A DNA stretch of 21,991 nt from CAZXCQ01 sp964639275 (GTDB taxonomy: Bacteria > Desulfobacterota > DSM-4660 > Desulfatiglandales > Desulfatiglandaceae), in NCBI GenBank assembly GCA_964639275.1, contig CAZXCQ010000084.1, forward strand, positions 1-21,991, read 5' to 3'. The position numbers and the translations under genes were made by a program. The notes below the pieces were generated by a model. That model saw only the letters and a list, made by a program, of their open reading frames with translations. It was not told where the DNA came from and made no database searches. Below, piece by piece: positions 1-7,460 of the stretch (position 1 is the stretch's first letter; each line of letters begins with the position of its first letter).

Positions 1-344
1 AGGACATCAGGCAAGAGGTATTGGATGACCGCCAGGGGGTTGTCCTCATCAAATATGATTACGCTATCCACAAAACCCAGGGCCGCCAGCACCTCGGCAC
101 GGGCCACCGCAGGGAGGACGGGTCTGTCAGGTCCCTTTATGGCCCTGACCGAGCGATCGCTATTTACAGCGACAATAAGGTGGTCACCCAGTTCCCTTGC
201 GGCAGAGAGATAACGGGTATGTCCCGGGTGAATGATGTCAAAGCACCCATTGGTAAATACAATCTTCTTCCCATTGGCCCGGAGGCGGTTACATTCCTCT
301 CTTGCCTCCTCCAGGGTCTTTATCTTGAGACGATATCGCTCCAT
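1..344 (-). CDS. rfaE2: D-glycero-beta-D-manno-heptose 1-phosphate adenylyltransferase (RfaE2 / HldE C-terminal domain), 3'-truncated by window edge
   Basis: Expected reaction: transfer of AMP from ATP to heptose 1-phosphate, giving ADP-heptose for the LPS inner core in the cytoplasm. About 114 residues are visible, beginning MERYRLKIKTLEEAR. They contain the nucleotidyltransferase signature TNGCFDIIHPGH (residues 31-42, HxGH nucleotide-binding motif), then VNSDRSV and a KGPDRPV segment typical of the cytidylyltransferase-like fold of this family. The ATG at 342-344 lies 7 bp after the comF stop, so the two are probably co-transcribed. No kinase domain precedes it, so this is the stand-alone RfaE2 form rather than the two-domain HldE. 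The C-terminus lies beyond base 1. Family assignment is firm; the exact sugar substrate is inferred from the family. Confidence 0.88.
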   Translation of the reverse strand, partial: MERYRLKIKTLEEAREECNRLRANGKKIVFTNGCFDIIHPGHTRYLSAARELGDHLIVAVNSDRSVRAIKGPDRPVLPAVARAEVLAALGFVDSVIIFDEDNPLAVIQYLLPDV

Positions 345-351
345 AGTCGCT

Positions 352-1092
352 TCAGATGTTTCCGGTCCTGGCCAGTACCAAACAGAGTACCTTCTTGCAT
401 CCGGCCCGCTTGAGGACACGGCCGCATTCGCTCAGTGTATTCCCAGTGGTGGCCACATCATCCACCAACAGGACTGTTCTGTTTCTTACCACCTCGGGTC
501 TTTCCAGCCCAAAGGCACCCCGGACGTTTTTTCGCCTCTCTTCTTTTTTGAGGCCCATCTGGGGTGAAGTATATCTTACCCTCCTGAGGGACAAGAAGTC
601 CAGTTCGGTCTTGAGGTGTCGCGCCACATGTCTTGCGAGGAGCAGGCCCTGATTAAACCCCCGCTCTCTCAGCCTTCTGGGGTGGAGGGGGACAGGCATG
701 GTCAAGAGGCCCTCCGAGTTCGCGACCCAGTCCTCGGCAAAGCGGGCCAGGGAGGGGCCCAGGGAATCCGCAAGAAAGGTCTTGGCGCCATATTTGAATT
801 GATGAATCGCCCTCATCAGGGCGCCTTCATAAAGATAAGGCGCCCTGATGGCGTCGTAATGGGGTTGCCCCCGCAGACAGTTTTCACAAAGATGATCCCC
901 CTGTGTCTCCGGGGCAAAGGGTGTCCCGCACACAGGGCAGAGGGGTGAAGTAATCCTGTGAAAATCCGAGAAACAGGACCGGCAGAAAATGCCACCCTCT
1001 TCGCCTCTGGCGCTGCGATCTGGAAGGAATTGCTGGCATATGGGGCATCTTGGGGGATAGATGATGTCTATGAGCCTGCCCAGGAGATTCAT
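352..1092 (-). CDS. comF: ComF family protein (zinc-finger plus phosphoribosyltransferase domain)
   Basis: The protein has 246 residues. The N-terminus carries four CxxC pairs (C16/C19, C37/C40, C52/C55, C69/C72), a double zinc-ribbon arrangement typical of ComF/GntX proteins. The C-terminal half is a type I phosphoribosyltransferase fold with the PRPP-binding loop VLLVDDVATTGNT at 207-219. ComF homologues act in DNA uptake in competent bacteria, but outside them the biochemical role is unsettled, so competence should not be assumed here. The ATG (1090-1092) overlaps the ykgJ-type stop by 4 bp (ATGA), which implies translational coupling. The rfaE2 start follows 7 bp after its own stop. Length matches the family. 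Confidence 0.9.
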   Translation of the reverse strand: MNLLGRLIDIIYPPRCPICQQFLPDRSARGEEGGIFCRSCFSDFHRITSPLCPVCGTPFAPETQGDHLCENCLRGQPHYDAIRAPYLYEGALMRAIHQFKYGAKTFLADSLGPSLARFAEDWVANSEGLLTMPVPLHPRRLRERGFNQGLLLARHVARHLKTELDFLSLRRVRYTSPQMGLKKEERRKNVRGAFGLERPEVVRNRTVLLVDDVATTGNTLSECGRVLKRAGCKKVLCLVLARTGNI

Positions 1093-1457
1093 TTCTTTGA
1101 TTCCCTTACAAAGTCGTCAAATAGACCGTCGGGATTGATCCCCGGACAGGCCTCCTTTGCCAGTTCCCAGTTCTCTTTGTCGTTGACGATTGCCGGGTAA
1201 AAGGGCCACAGGCCGCATCTCGCAGGCTTTACCGGATGGATCTCGCACCCCTTTTTGTTGTTATAAAAGATACAGAAATTGTCCGGACCGCTCCTTACAT
1301 AAGATCGACCATGCCTCTCATAGCAGAATTGGGACAAAAAGGCCTTGGGGGTGAGGTGGAGGAAATGGGCGATCCGCTCTATCTCTTCCCAGTCGACAAA
1401 TATGCCGCCCTCGCCGTAACAGCACTCTCCACACTTGCGGCATTCAAATACGTTCAT
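1089..1457 (-). CDS. YkgJ family cysteine-cluster protein
   Basis: This is a 122-residue protein beginning MNVFECRKCGECC (C6, C9, C12, C13), with a later CEIHPVKPARCGLWPFYP segment. Both are hallmarks of the YkgJ / UPF0153 cysteine-cluster family, described as a putative zinc- or iron-binding protein of unknown role. It overlaps comF by 4 bp (ATGA). The start at 1455-1457 is only about 10 bp from an octamer repeat array (1467-1634) that forms its whole visible leader. I see no purine-rich Shine-Dalgarno sequence in front of the ATG (the upstream strand reads AACGAACCCCAA), so the array may have replaced the native leader. Function is unknown; family assignment is good. Confidence 0.85.
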   Translation of the reverse strand: MNVFECRKCGECCYGEGGIFVDWEEIERIAHFLHLTPKAFLSQFCYERHGRSYVRSGPDNFCIFYNNKKGCEIHPVKPARCGLWPFYPAIVNDKENWELAKEACPGINPDGLFDDFVRESKK

Positions 1458-1466
1458 TTGGGGTTC

Positions 1467-1634
1467 GTTGATTTGTTGATTCGTTAATTCGTTAATTCGT
1501 TAATTCGTTAATTCGTTGATTCGTTAATTCGTTGATCCGTTAATCCGTTAATTGGTTGATTGGTTGATTGGTTGATTTGTTAAACGGTTAAATAGTAAAT
1601 TGGTTGACCCGTTGATTTGCTAATTTGTTGAATT
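1467..1634 (+). repeat. Tandem octamer array, 21 units of GTT(A/G)ATTC-type
   Basis: The plus strand reads as 21 consecutive 8-bp units starting at 1467. The left part is nearly perfect (GTTAATTC four times at 1483-1514, then GTTGATTC, GTTAATTC). Units drift to GTTGATTG and GTTAAACG toward the four-helix-bundle gene, and the array runs into that gene's last codons and stop (1620-1634). It also forms the leader of the downstream ykgJ-type gene. A related array in opposite orientation lies at 2034-2081 on the other side of the same gene. Confidence 0.92.
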
Positions 1635-2000
1635 TTTTTGCTTTCTTTCCTTAAGATACCGAATATAGCCGTTTAAAATTCGGATGGTTACCTTGGTCTC
1701 ATCCATGAGTTCTTGTGCGTTATCGGATGAAATGTATTGACATTCATAGGCTGTTGTTAAGTGGTCAATGAGTTCATACAGGGAACCCCTTGCCTGTCGG
1801 CAAAATTGAATGTTTTCCTGATAATGGAATCTTCCATATCCTTCTGCTATGCAGGACGTAGCGGATCTCGAGGCTCTGATCATTTGATCAGCTAAACGGT
1901 ATTTTTCTTCTACTGGCAAGGTCTGACACAAACCCCAAATTTTGTCTCTAATTGATTTGCAGCGTTGCCAGACTTCTAGATCTCGGAAATCGCCTTTCAT
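1620..2000 (-). CDS. Four helix bundle protein (S23 / 23S rRNA IVS-type, TIGR02436-like)
   Basis: A 126-residue helical protein beginning MKGDFRDLEVWQ. It has the family hallmarks DLEVWQ near the N-terminus, the central IAEGYGRF segment following a RASRSATSC helix, and the ARGSLYELIDHL helix. Relatives include proteins encoded in intervening sequences of 23S rRNA genes and the Avd accessory protein of diversity-generating retroelements; most members have no known function. An in-frame GTG at 2022-2024 would add eight residues, but the ATG at 1998-2000 fits the usual family N-terminus better. Neither has a strong Shine-Dalgarno. The last codons and TAG stop lie in the octamer array. No rRNA or reverse transcriptase is nearby, so an IVS or DGR context is not supported. 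Confidence 0.85.
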   Translation of the reverse strand: MKGDFRDLEVWQRCKSIRDKIWGLCQTLPVEEKYRLADQMIRASRSATSCIAEGYGRFHYQENIQFCRQARGSLYELIDHLTTAYECQYISSDNAQELMDETKVTIRILNGYIRYLKERKQKNSTN

Positions 2001-2033
2001 TTCTTTGCTCGTACATTGACTCACCTAGGGTTT

Positions 2034-2081
2034 TTACTGACTGACCAACGATTTAACGAATGAACGAATCAACCATTTAAC
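2034..2081 (-). repeat. Short octamer array, inverted relative to 1467-1634
   Basis: Read on the minus strand, the units are GTTAAATG (2074-2081), GTTGATTC (2066-2073), GTTCATTC (2058-2065), GTTAAATC (2050-2057), GTTGGTCA (2042-2049) and a degenerate GTCAGTAA (2034-2041). GTTGATTC is identical to units of the left array. The helicase stop codon TGA (2069-2071) and its preceding codons fall within these units. Confidence 0.8.
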
Positions 2082-4963
2082 AAAACCTCAAGTTTCCAGT
2101 CTACCAGGAGCCTCACACGCCTGTCGGCCCCCTTTTCCCTGTAGACGAGATGTCCCTTCTCCAGCCCGTACTGGAACAGGTCCCGTGTGGTTGCCACATC
2201 GTTACGGCAATACTCGGTCAGCTTTTCAATCTCCCCCTGTCGGAACCATTCCACCGCCTGGAGACCATCGCCGGTCTTCTTTTGGCCCAGGGTCTCCTGT
2301 GCCAGATGGTCCAGACCCAAGCGAAAACCGAGTCGTTTGTATATGTCCTCCAGGATATCAAAGGTCGGCAAGGCCTTGAGATCTCTGTTGGTATAGGCCC
2401 CGAGGACCCGGTAGTCAAATCCCTTGATATTAAACCCGATGATGAGGTCGGCCTTTTCCAGATGATCAAAAAGTGCATCCAGACGATCCTCCTCAAATAT
2501 GTGAAACCTCCCCTCAATGCTGTCAAAGAGGACCGCCACAGAGACCCTCATCAGATGGGTATTCCGCCAACCCCCCACGTCCTGGGCGGTCTTTTGGGTC
2601 TCCAGGTCCAGGCAAACGATCCGGGGGCCCTCAGGGCGCTCCGCAACCGATTCCGCCTCAGGGAAACAGGGGATCGGCTCGGGGGTCTCCTCACCGCCAA
2701 TGATTGCGCTCAGGGGGATATGGCCCAGGAGAGCTTCGAGGATCAATTGGGCGGCCTCTTTGTCAAGGGGTTTGTTGCCGTTACCGCACTTTGGTGAGTG
2801 GATACACGAGGGACACCCCTCCTCACATTCGCATCCCTTTATCAGATTCAGGGTTCTTTCAAGTAACTCCACGATGATCTCAAACCCCCTCTGTGCGAGA
2901 CCCACCCCGCCGGGATAGGCGTCATAGATAAAGATGGCGCTCTTACCGACCTGGGGGTGGTGGGGGTAACATATTCCACCGATGTCATTTCTGTCGCAGA
3001 GGGCAAAGAGGGGGAAGATCCCTATGGCGGCGTGTTCTATGGCATGGATTCCGCCCATAAAATGAAGACCCTTCCTCTCCACAAGGATCTTGAGGGCCGG
3101 CTCAATCTCCACCCATAATCCAATGGTCTCAAATGTCTGCGGGGGAAGATCCAGGGGAAAGACCCCCATCAGCTCCTGGCCGGGTAAGGCCCGTTTTTCA
3201 TATCCGGTGATGACTTCCGTGACCTTGAGTTCACCCTCCCTGACCAGAAACTGTCCCCGGGGTCTGCTCCTGTTGATCCGGATGATCTCGGTCTCCTTTT
3301 CACTGCGGGGCCGGGTAAAATACCTGAGATGGGACCGTTCTACCACGATATCCTTTTTTTCCAGTACCAGACGATCCACCACATATTCACGGGCACGATG
3401 GAGGTAAATGGCACCAGGATGACATTCCTTAAATGCCTTTATTCCGTCAATCGTGCCAACGGCCTGGCCGGTCTCCTTTTCAAAGATGGTGTAGGTCTCG
3501 CCGGTGGAGCGGATATTGACGCCAAGGTGGGGATTTCGCCTTGTGGAAAACCAGGTGGGCTCTCCCTCAGCGGTCCTGACGAGCGCCCCTTCTCTTTCGA
3601 GGTCTTCGAGATGCGCTTTGAGCCCCCTGGACCAGAATTTGCGGTCGTCGAGCGTGACGGGCATCTCGGCTGCCGCACAGGGCAGATGGGCCTTTACCAC
3701 ATAGGGGTTGTGGGGGTCCAGGATCGCCGCCTCAAAGGACCTTTCAAAGAGTTCATCGGGGTATTTCATAAAGTACTGATCCAGGGCGTCGGGTTTTGCC
3801 ATGAGGATGACCATCGATTCCCTGCCCGAGCGGCCGACCCGTCCTCCCCTCTGCCAGGTATTGATGATGGTTCCCGGATATCCCACGAGGAGGCAGATAT
3901 CCAGATACCCGATGTCGATACCCATCTCCAGGGCACTGGTGGATACCACGCCAAGGAGGTCTCCGGAGGCCAGTCTCCTTTCGATCTCCCTCCTCTCACC
4001 CGGCATAAACCCGGCGCGGTAAGAGCTGATCTTTTTTCTGAGGACCGGAGAGAGCCGGGAGACCCAGAGATGGATCAGTTCGGTGACCTTTCTGGACTGG
4101 GTAAAGACGATGGTCCGGTAGCCGTTACGGACGCACTCAACAAAAAGCTTGGCCGCGGAGAAATTGGTGCCTTCGTGGGGGTTGAGAAAGAGAAAATGCT
4201 GGCCGGCCCTGGGCGAGCCGACCGACTCTACGACCCTGACCGCCTCTCCGATCAGGCTTTCCCCAAAATCCCCCGGGTTACTCATGGTCGCAGAGAGGAG
4301 GATAAACCGCGGACTTACGCCATAGCGTTGACACAGCCTCTTGAGTCTCCGGATCAACTGATTGACATGCGACCCAAAGATGCCGCGATAGGTGTGGACC
4401 TCATCCAGGATGACAAAGGCGAGGTTTTTCAGGAGCCCCTCCCAGCCCGGGTGATGGGCCAGGATACCCCTGTGGAGCATATCGGGATTGGTAAAGAGGA
4501 TCTGGGGGATCTCTGTCCTGATCTTTTTCCGCCGGTAGGGGGTGGTGTCCCCGTCATAGATCTCGGCAGTGATCTTTGCCCCTTTGACACCCCCTAACCA
4601 GACGCCAAGGTTCTTGAGCTGGTCCTGCTCAAGTGCCTTTAAGGGGAAGATATAGAGGGCCCTGGCTTCCCTCTCCTCAAGCACCCTTTCAAGGACCGCC
4701 ACATTATAGATCAGGCTCTTGCCGCTGGCGGTCGGTGTGGCAACAATCACGTTTGCCCCGCCTCGCAGGTGCTCGATGGCCTCAACCTGATGGCTGTAAA
4801 GACGGTCGAGGCCAATCCGTTTCAGGATCTCAGCAATATCCTCATGAAGGCGCAATTGCGGACCAAAGACAGAGGTATGCGGGGGGAGATAGCGGTGGCA
4901 TACGAATGCGTCGTGAAATTCAGGATGGTCCTCTATGGCCTTACAGAATTGAGAGAGGCTCAC
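2069..4963 (-). CDS. DEAD/DEAH-box helicase with DUF1998 Zn domain fused to a DEDDy exonuclease (MrfA-MrfB-like fusion)
   Basis: The protein has 964 residues. Helicase core: Walker A ATPTASGKS (75-83), DEVH box (187-190), SAT (224-226) and motif VI QRGGRVGRSGR (371-381). A DUF1998-type module follows, with a Cys cluster CECEEGCPSC and C726 (C711, C713, C717, C720, C726), as in MrfA/YprA helicases. The C-terminal 180 residues form an RNase H-like nuclease: LDLET (D786, E788), NIKGFD (D850) and YCRND (Y918, D922), i.e. DEDDy residues. In Bacillus subtilis MrfA (helicase) and MrfB (exonuclease) are separate proteins of a mitomycin C repair pathway, so this polypeptide plausibly does both jobs. 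The start is GTG (4961-4963): an in-frame stop lies upstream with no ATG between. The last five residues (VLLNG) and the stop come from or border the octamer array. Confidence 0.92.
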   Translation of the reverse strand: MSLSQFCKAIEDHPEFHDAFVCHRYLPPHTSVFGPQLRLHEDIAEILKRIGLDRLYSHQVEAIEHLRGGANVIVATPTASGKSLIYNVAVLERVLEEREARALYIFPLKALEQDQLKNLGVWLGGVKGAKITAEIYDGDTTPYRRKKIRTEIPQILFTNPDMLHRGILAHHPGWEGLLKNLAFVILDEVHTYRGIFGSHVNQLIRRLKRLCQRYGVSPRFILLSATMSNPGDFGESLIGEAVRVVESVGSPRAGQHFLFLNPHEGTNFSAAKLFVECVRNGYRTIVFTQSRKVTELIHLWVSRLSPVLRKKISSYRAGFMPGERREIERRLASGDLLGVVSTSALEMGIDIGYLDICLLVGYPGTIINTWQRGGRVGRSGRESMVILMAKPDALDQYFMKYPDELFERSFEAAILDPHNPYVVKAHLPCAAAEMPVTLDDRKFWSRGLKAHLEDLEREGALVRTAEGEPTWFSTRRNPHLGVNIRSTGETYTIFEKETGQAVGTIDGIKAFKECHPGAIYLHRAREYVVDRLVLEKKDIVVERSHLRYFTRPRSEKETEIIRINRSRPRGQFLVREGELKVTEVITGYEKRALPGQELMGVFPLDLPPQTFETIGLWVEIEPALKILVERKGLHFMGGIHAIEHAAIGIFPLFALCDRNDIGGICYPHHPQVGKSAIFIYDAYPGGVGLAQRGFEIIVELLERTLNLIKGCECEEGCPSCIHSPKCGNGNKPLDKEAAQLILEALLGHIPLSAIIGGEETPEPIPCFPEAESVAERPEGPRIVCLDLETQKTAQDVGGWRNTHLMRVSVAVLFDSIEGRFHIFEEDRLDALFDHLEKADLIIGFNIKGFDYRVLGAYTNRDLKALPTFDILEDIYKRLGFRLGLDHLAQETLGQKKTGDGLQAVEWFRQGEIEKLTEYCRNDVATTRDLFQYGLEKGHLVYREKGADRRVRLLVDWKLEVLLNG

Positions 4964-5059
4964 TTCAGAACGATGCTCCGTTTGGTACCTGGCAGGATAA
5001 CGTCAACAGAAAGGTGGTCTTTGACGTCTAAGGTCTCCGGGATCTCGAAGAAAAAGGAG

Positions 5060-5401
5060 CTATTCAGGATCGATCTTGCTCTTGTTTTCAAACTTGCGGC
5101 GGAGTGCCTCCTCGATCTCTCCCTTTTCCGGCCGGGGGCCCTTGCCCTCGCTCTGGCGGGCCTTGTCCCGGGCCCCCTTCAGGATATCGCTCATAAAGGT
5201 GTCTTGCTCCGTGCTCCAGGCACTCCAGCCATCAATCCCGATATACTCACTATAGGAGGTCGCGCAGTAAGGGTCATAGATCCTGACGCCCTTTACATCG
5301 TCATACTCATAACGGACAAATTTTCCATCAAAGCGATCAAAGTCCTCCTCTTTGAGCCCAAGGGTCTTTAACAGGACCTTGTGTTCATCTTTGATTTCCA
5401 T
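5060..5401 (-). CDS. Conserved-looking hypothetical protein, 113 aa
   Basis: I do not recognise a family. The 113-residue product begins MEIKDEHKVLLKTLG, has a central aromatic-rich stretch (VRIYDPYCATSYSEYIG then GWSAWSTEQDTF) and ends in a charged helical tail rich in K, R and E. No signal peptide or membrane segment is visible; it is probably cytoplasmic. The ATG at 5399-5401 is preferred over an upstream in-frame start, because that would overlap the ABC-F gene by over 50 bp; the chosen start lies 8 bp after the ABC-F stop. It sits between the ABC-F gene and the helicase on the same strand, which suggests a shared transcript, but this says little about function. Confidence 0.7.
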   Translation of the reverse strand: MEIKDEHKVLLKTLGLKEEDFDRFDGKFVRYEYDDVKGVRIYDPYCATSYSEYIGIDGWSAWSTEQDTFMSDILKGARDKARQSEGKGPRPEKGEIEEALRRKFENKSKIDPE

Positions 5402-5409
5402 CTTTTTTT

Positions 5410-7383
5410 TCAAATCCCCAGCATCTCTTTGGCCGATTCGAGCCTGCTCTCCTCTTGCTCCCATTTTGCCAGCAATTCATCCAGCGCCTGTCGCGATTCA
5501 CTGTATTCCTTGAGGAGAGGTCCACTTGTGTTCTTATCGCTAAAGAGGGTCGGCTCCGCAAGTATTTTTTCAAGCTCCTTTTGTCTGGTCTCAAGCTCGG
5601 CGATCCGCCCCTCCAGATGCGCCAGTTCGGTCCGGATCGGTTCTAGCGTATCATGGATCACACGCCGTCTTTCGGCCCGCTCTCTCCTCTCCCTCTTTCG
5701 ATCCCGTGTCTTGTCTTCGGCTGGCCTGTGGATGGCGCCTTCTTCTTTGGGGCCCCCATTTCGCGGCTCCGCTCCCACACGGGAGAGATGGTCGTAGTAC
5801 TCATCCAGGTTGCCCGGATACTCGATGATCTTTCCCTGGCTCAGGTCCCAGATCTTTGTTGCCAGGCGGTTGACAAAGGACTGGTTGTGAGAGACAAACA
5901 ACAAGGTCCCGTTATATCCTGCAAGGGCATCGATAAGGGTCTCTGAGGAGGAGATGTCGAGATGATTGGTGGGTTCGTCCATGACCATGAGATTTCCCGG
6001 TCTTACCAGGAGCTTTGCCAGCAAGACACGGGCGCGTTCACCACCGGAGAGGACCCCAACGGGCTTGTCCACGTCTTCTCCTGAAAACAGAAATGCCCCG
6101 CAGACCCCCCTCACAAGGCCGATGGTCGCCTCTGGAACGATCTGATAGACCTCTTGAATGACGGTCTTTCGGGGGTCCAGCATCTCCGAGTGATGCTGGG
6201 CAAAGTAGACCATATTGACCCCGTGTCCCAGTGAGATCCTCCCCTCGTCAGGGTCGATTTCACCGGCCAGCATCTTGAGCAGGGTCGTCTTGCCAGACCC
6301 ATTTGGGCCAATAATGGCAATCTTTTCGTTGCGCAGGACATTGAGGTGGATGTCCCGATAGAGCAGGTTGCCGTCAAAGCCCTTTGACAGGCCCTTGATC
6401 GTGACCACCTGTCTCCCGCTCCGGGGGACCTCGGGGAAGGAGAAGCGCGTAGTTTTCTCCCTGGCCGGCCGCTGGACCAGTTCAATCTTCTGGACCAGTT
6501 TGATCTTGCTCTGGGCCTGTCTGGCCTTTGAGGACTTGGCCCGGAACCTTTCGATAAACTTCTGGGCCTCCTTTATCTTTTGCTCCTGGTTTCGCGCCTT
6601 GGCATCCAGTAACCGTCTTTCCTCTTCGCGGGCCTTTAGATAAAGATCATAATTTCCATTATAGGGCTTTACCCCCTCCGGCTCAAAGCTGAGGATGCGA
6701 TGAATCTGTCTGTTGAGGAAATCCTTGTCATGGGATACAAGGACCATGGCCCCTTTAAAGCCCTCAAGGAACTGTTCAAGCCAGTGGATGGAGGGGATAT
6801 CCAGGTGATTGGTCGGCTCATCCAGGAGGAGCAGGTCGGGTCTTTGATAAAGCAGGCTGGCCAGGGCAGCCCGGGTCTTCCAGCCGCCGCTCAGGGCGGA
6901 TACCGGCATGCTCAGGTCAGACATCCTGAATCCCAGGCCCAAGAGGATCTTTTCCGTCCCGTGGCGTGGGAAGTCAAACTCCAGGCGGTTTAGCTCCTGG
7001 TGTATTTCGGCAAGCCTTGAGGCCTCCCTGGCCTGCTCTTCCTTGCGGCGGGCCTGCTTGAGCGATTCTTCCAGCCTTATCCTGGCCTTTTCAAGTTGAA
7101 CCCGGCCCGGGATCGAATCGTAAATCGATTGGAGCAGCGGGCCGGCCAGGGTCTCCTGGACATCCTGAGGGAGATAACCGATCCGTATCCCCTTCTCCCT
7201 TCTTACCTCTCCGCTGTCAGGGGAGATCTCGCCATTGAGGAGTCTCAGGAGCGTGGTCTTGCCCGATCCGTTAGGGCCTACAAGGCCGATGCGGTCGCCA
7301 GGTCCGATCTGAAACCCGATTTCGTCAAATATCTGTTTTCTCACAAATGTCAGTGAGACCTTTATTATCGTGACAAGGCTCAT
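5410..7383 (-). CDS. ABC-F family ATP-binding cassette protein (Uup/YheS-like)
   Basis: The protein has 657 residues with two ABC domains and no membrane segment. Walker A GPNGSGKT occurs at 36-43 and 359-366, signatures LSGGW (164) and LSGGE (445), and Walker B with DEPTNHLD at about 188 and 469. The inter-domain linker FIERFRAKSSKARQAQSK (about 277-294) corresponds to the P-site tRNA interaction motif of translational ABC-F ATPases. A charged region and coiled coil follow from about residue 550 to the end, as in Uup and YheS relatives. Such proteins act on ribosomes, relieving stalling or giving antibiotic resistance; which applies here cannot be told from sequence. The ATG is at 7381-7383, 77 bp after the decarboxylase stop. 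The next gene starts 8 bp beyond its own stop. Confidence 0.93.
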   Translation of the reverse strand: MSLVTIIKVSLTFVRKQIFDEIGFQIGPGDRIGLVGPNGSGKTTLLRLLNGEISPDSGEVRREKGIRIGYLPQDVQETLAGPLLQSIYDSIPGRVQLEKARIRLEESLKQARRKEEQAREASRLAEIHQELNRLEFDFPRHGTEKILLGLGFRMSDLSMPVSALSGGWKTRAALASLLYQRPDLLLLDEPTNHLDIPSIHWLEQFLEGFKGAMVLVSHDKDFLNRQIHRILSFEPEGVKPYNGNYDLYLKAREEERRLLDAKARNQEQKIKEAQKFIERFRAKSSKARQAQSKIKLVQKIELVQRPAREKTTRFSFPEVPRSGRQVVTIKGLSKGFDGNLLYRDIHLNVLRNEKIAIIGPNGSGKTTLLKMLAGEIDPDEGRISLGHGVNMVYFAQHHSEMLDPRKTVIQEVYQIVPEATIGLVRGVCGAFLFSGEDVDKPVGVLSGGERARVLLAKLLVRPGNLMVMDEPTNHLDISSSETLIDALAGYNGTLLFVSHNQSFVNRLATKIWDLSQGKIIEYPGNLDEYYDHLSRVGAEPRNGGPKEEGAIHRPAEDKTRDRKRERRERAERRRVIHDTLEPIRTELAHLEGRIAELETRQKELEKILAEPTLFSDKNTSGPLLKEYSESRQALDELLAKWEQEESRLESAKEMLGI

Positions 7384-7397
7384 TTTGTTTCATCACA

Positions 7398-7420
7398 GAG
7401 ACCCGCGGCCTGAGGGTCTC
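7398..7420. other. Hairpin between decarboxylase and ABC-F gene
   Basis: Perfect 7-bp stem GAGACCC / GGGTCTC with a 9-nt GC-rich loop, about 15 nt upstream of the ABC-F start codon on the minus strand. No T-run follows on either strand, so it is not a standard intrinsic terminator. It could be an mRNA processing or leader structure. Confidence 0.4.
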
Positions 7421-7460
7421 CATTGCCCTAGCAGCCCCTGGATCTGAGGGCTCGCTTTTC

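Larger units (their letters stand above)
1467..2081. mobile_element. Putative repeat-bounded cassette carrying a four-helix-bundle gene
   Basis: Two arrays of the same octamer family point towards each other: GTTnATTn units lie on the plus strand at 1467-1634 and on the minus strand at 2034-2081. They enclose only the four-helix-bundle gene. Both array ends intrude on neighbouring genes: the helicase stop is inside the right array and the ykgJ leader is the left array. This looks like a unit that arrived in a continuous minus-strand gene string. Mobility is inferred from layout only; no recombinase is present and no target duplication was found. Confidence 0.45.

Noticed and set aside
1467..1634. 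CRISPR array
   Set aside because: The repeats are 8-bp units back to back with no unique spacers and no cas genes; this is a tandem array.
1620..2024. 23S rRNA intervening sequence or diversity-generating retroelement accessory gene in context
   Set aside because: No rRNA sequence, reverse transcriptase or template/variable repeat is in the window; only the protein family is shared.
3329..4597. Plus-strand 422-codon open frame
   Set aside because: It lies antisense to the helicase whose motifs are all intact; the composition has no recognisable domain.
7398..7420. Intrinsic terminator after the decarboxylase
   Set aside because: Good stem but no T-run on either strand; kept only as a hairpin.
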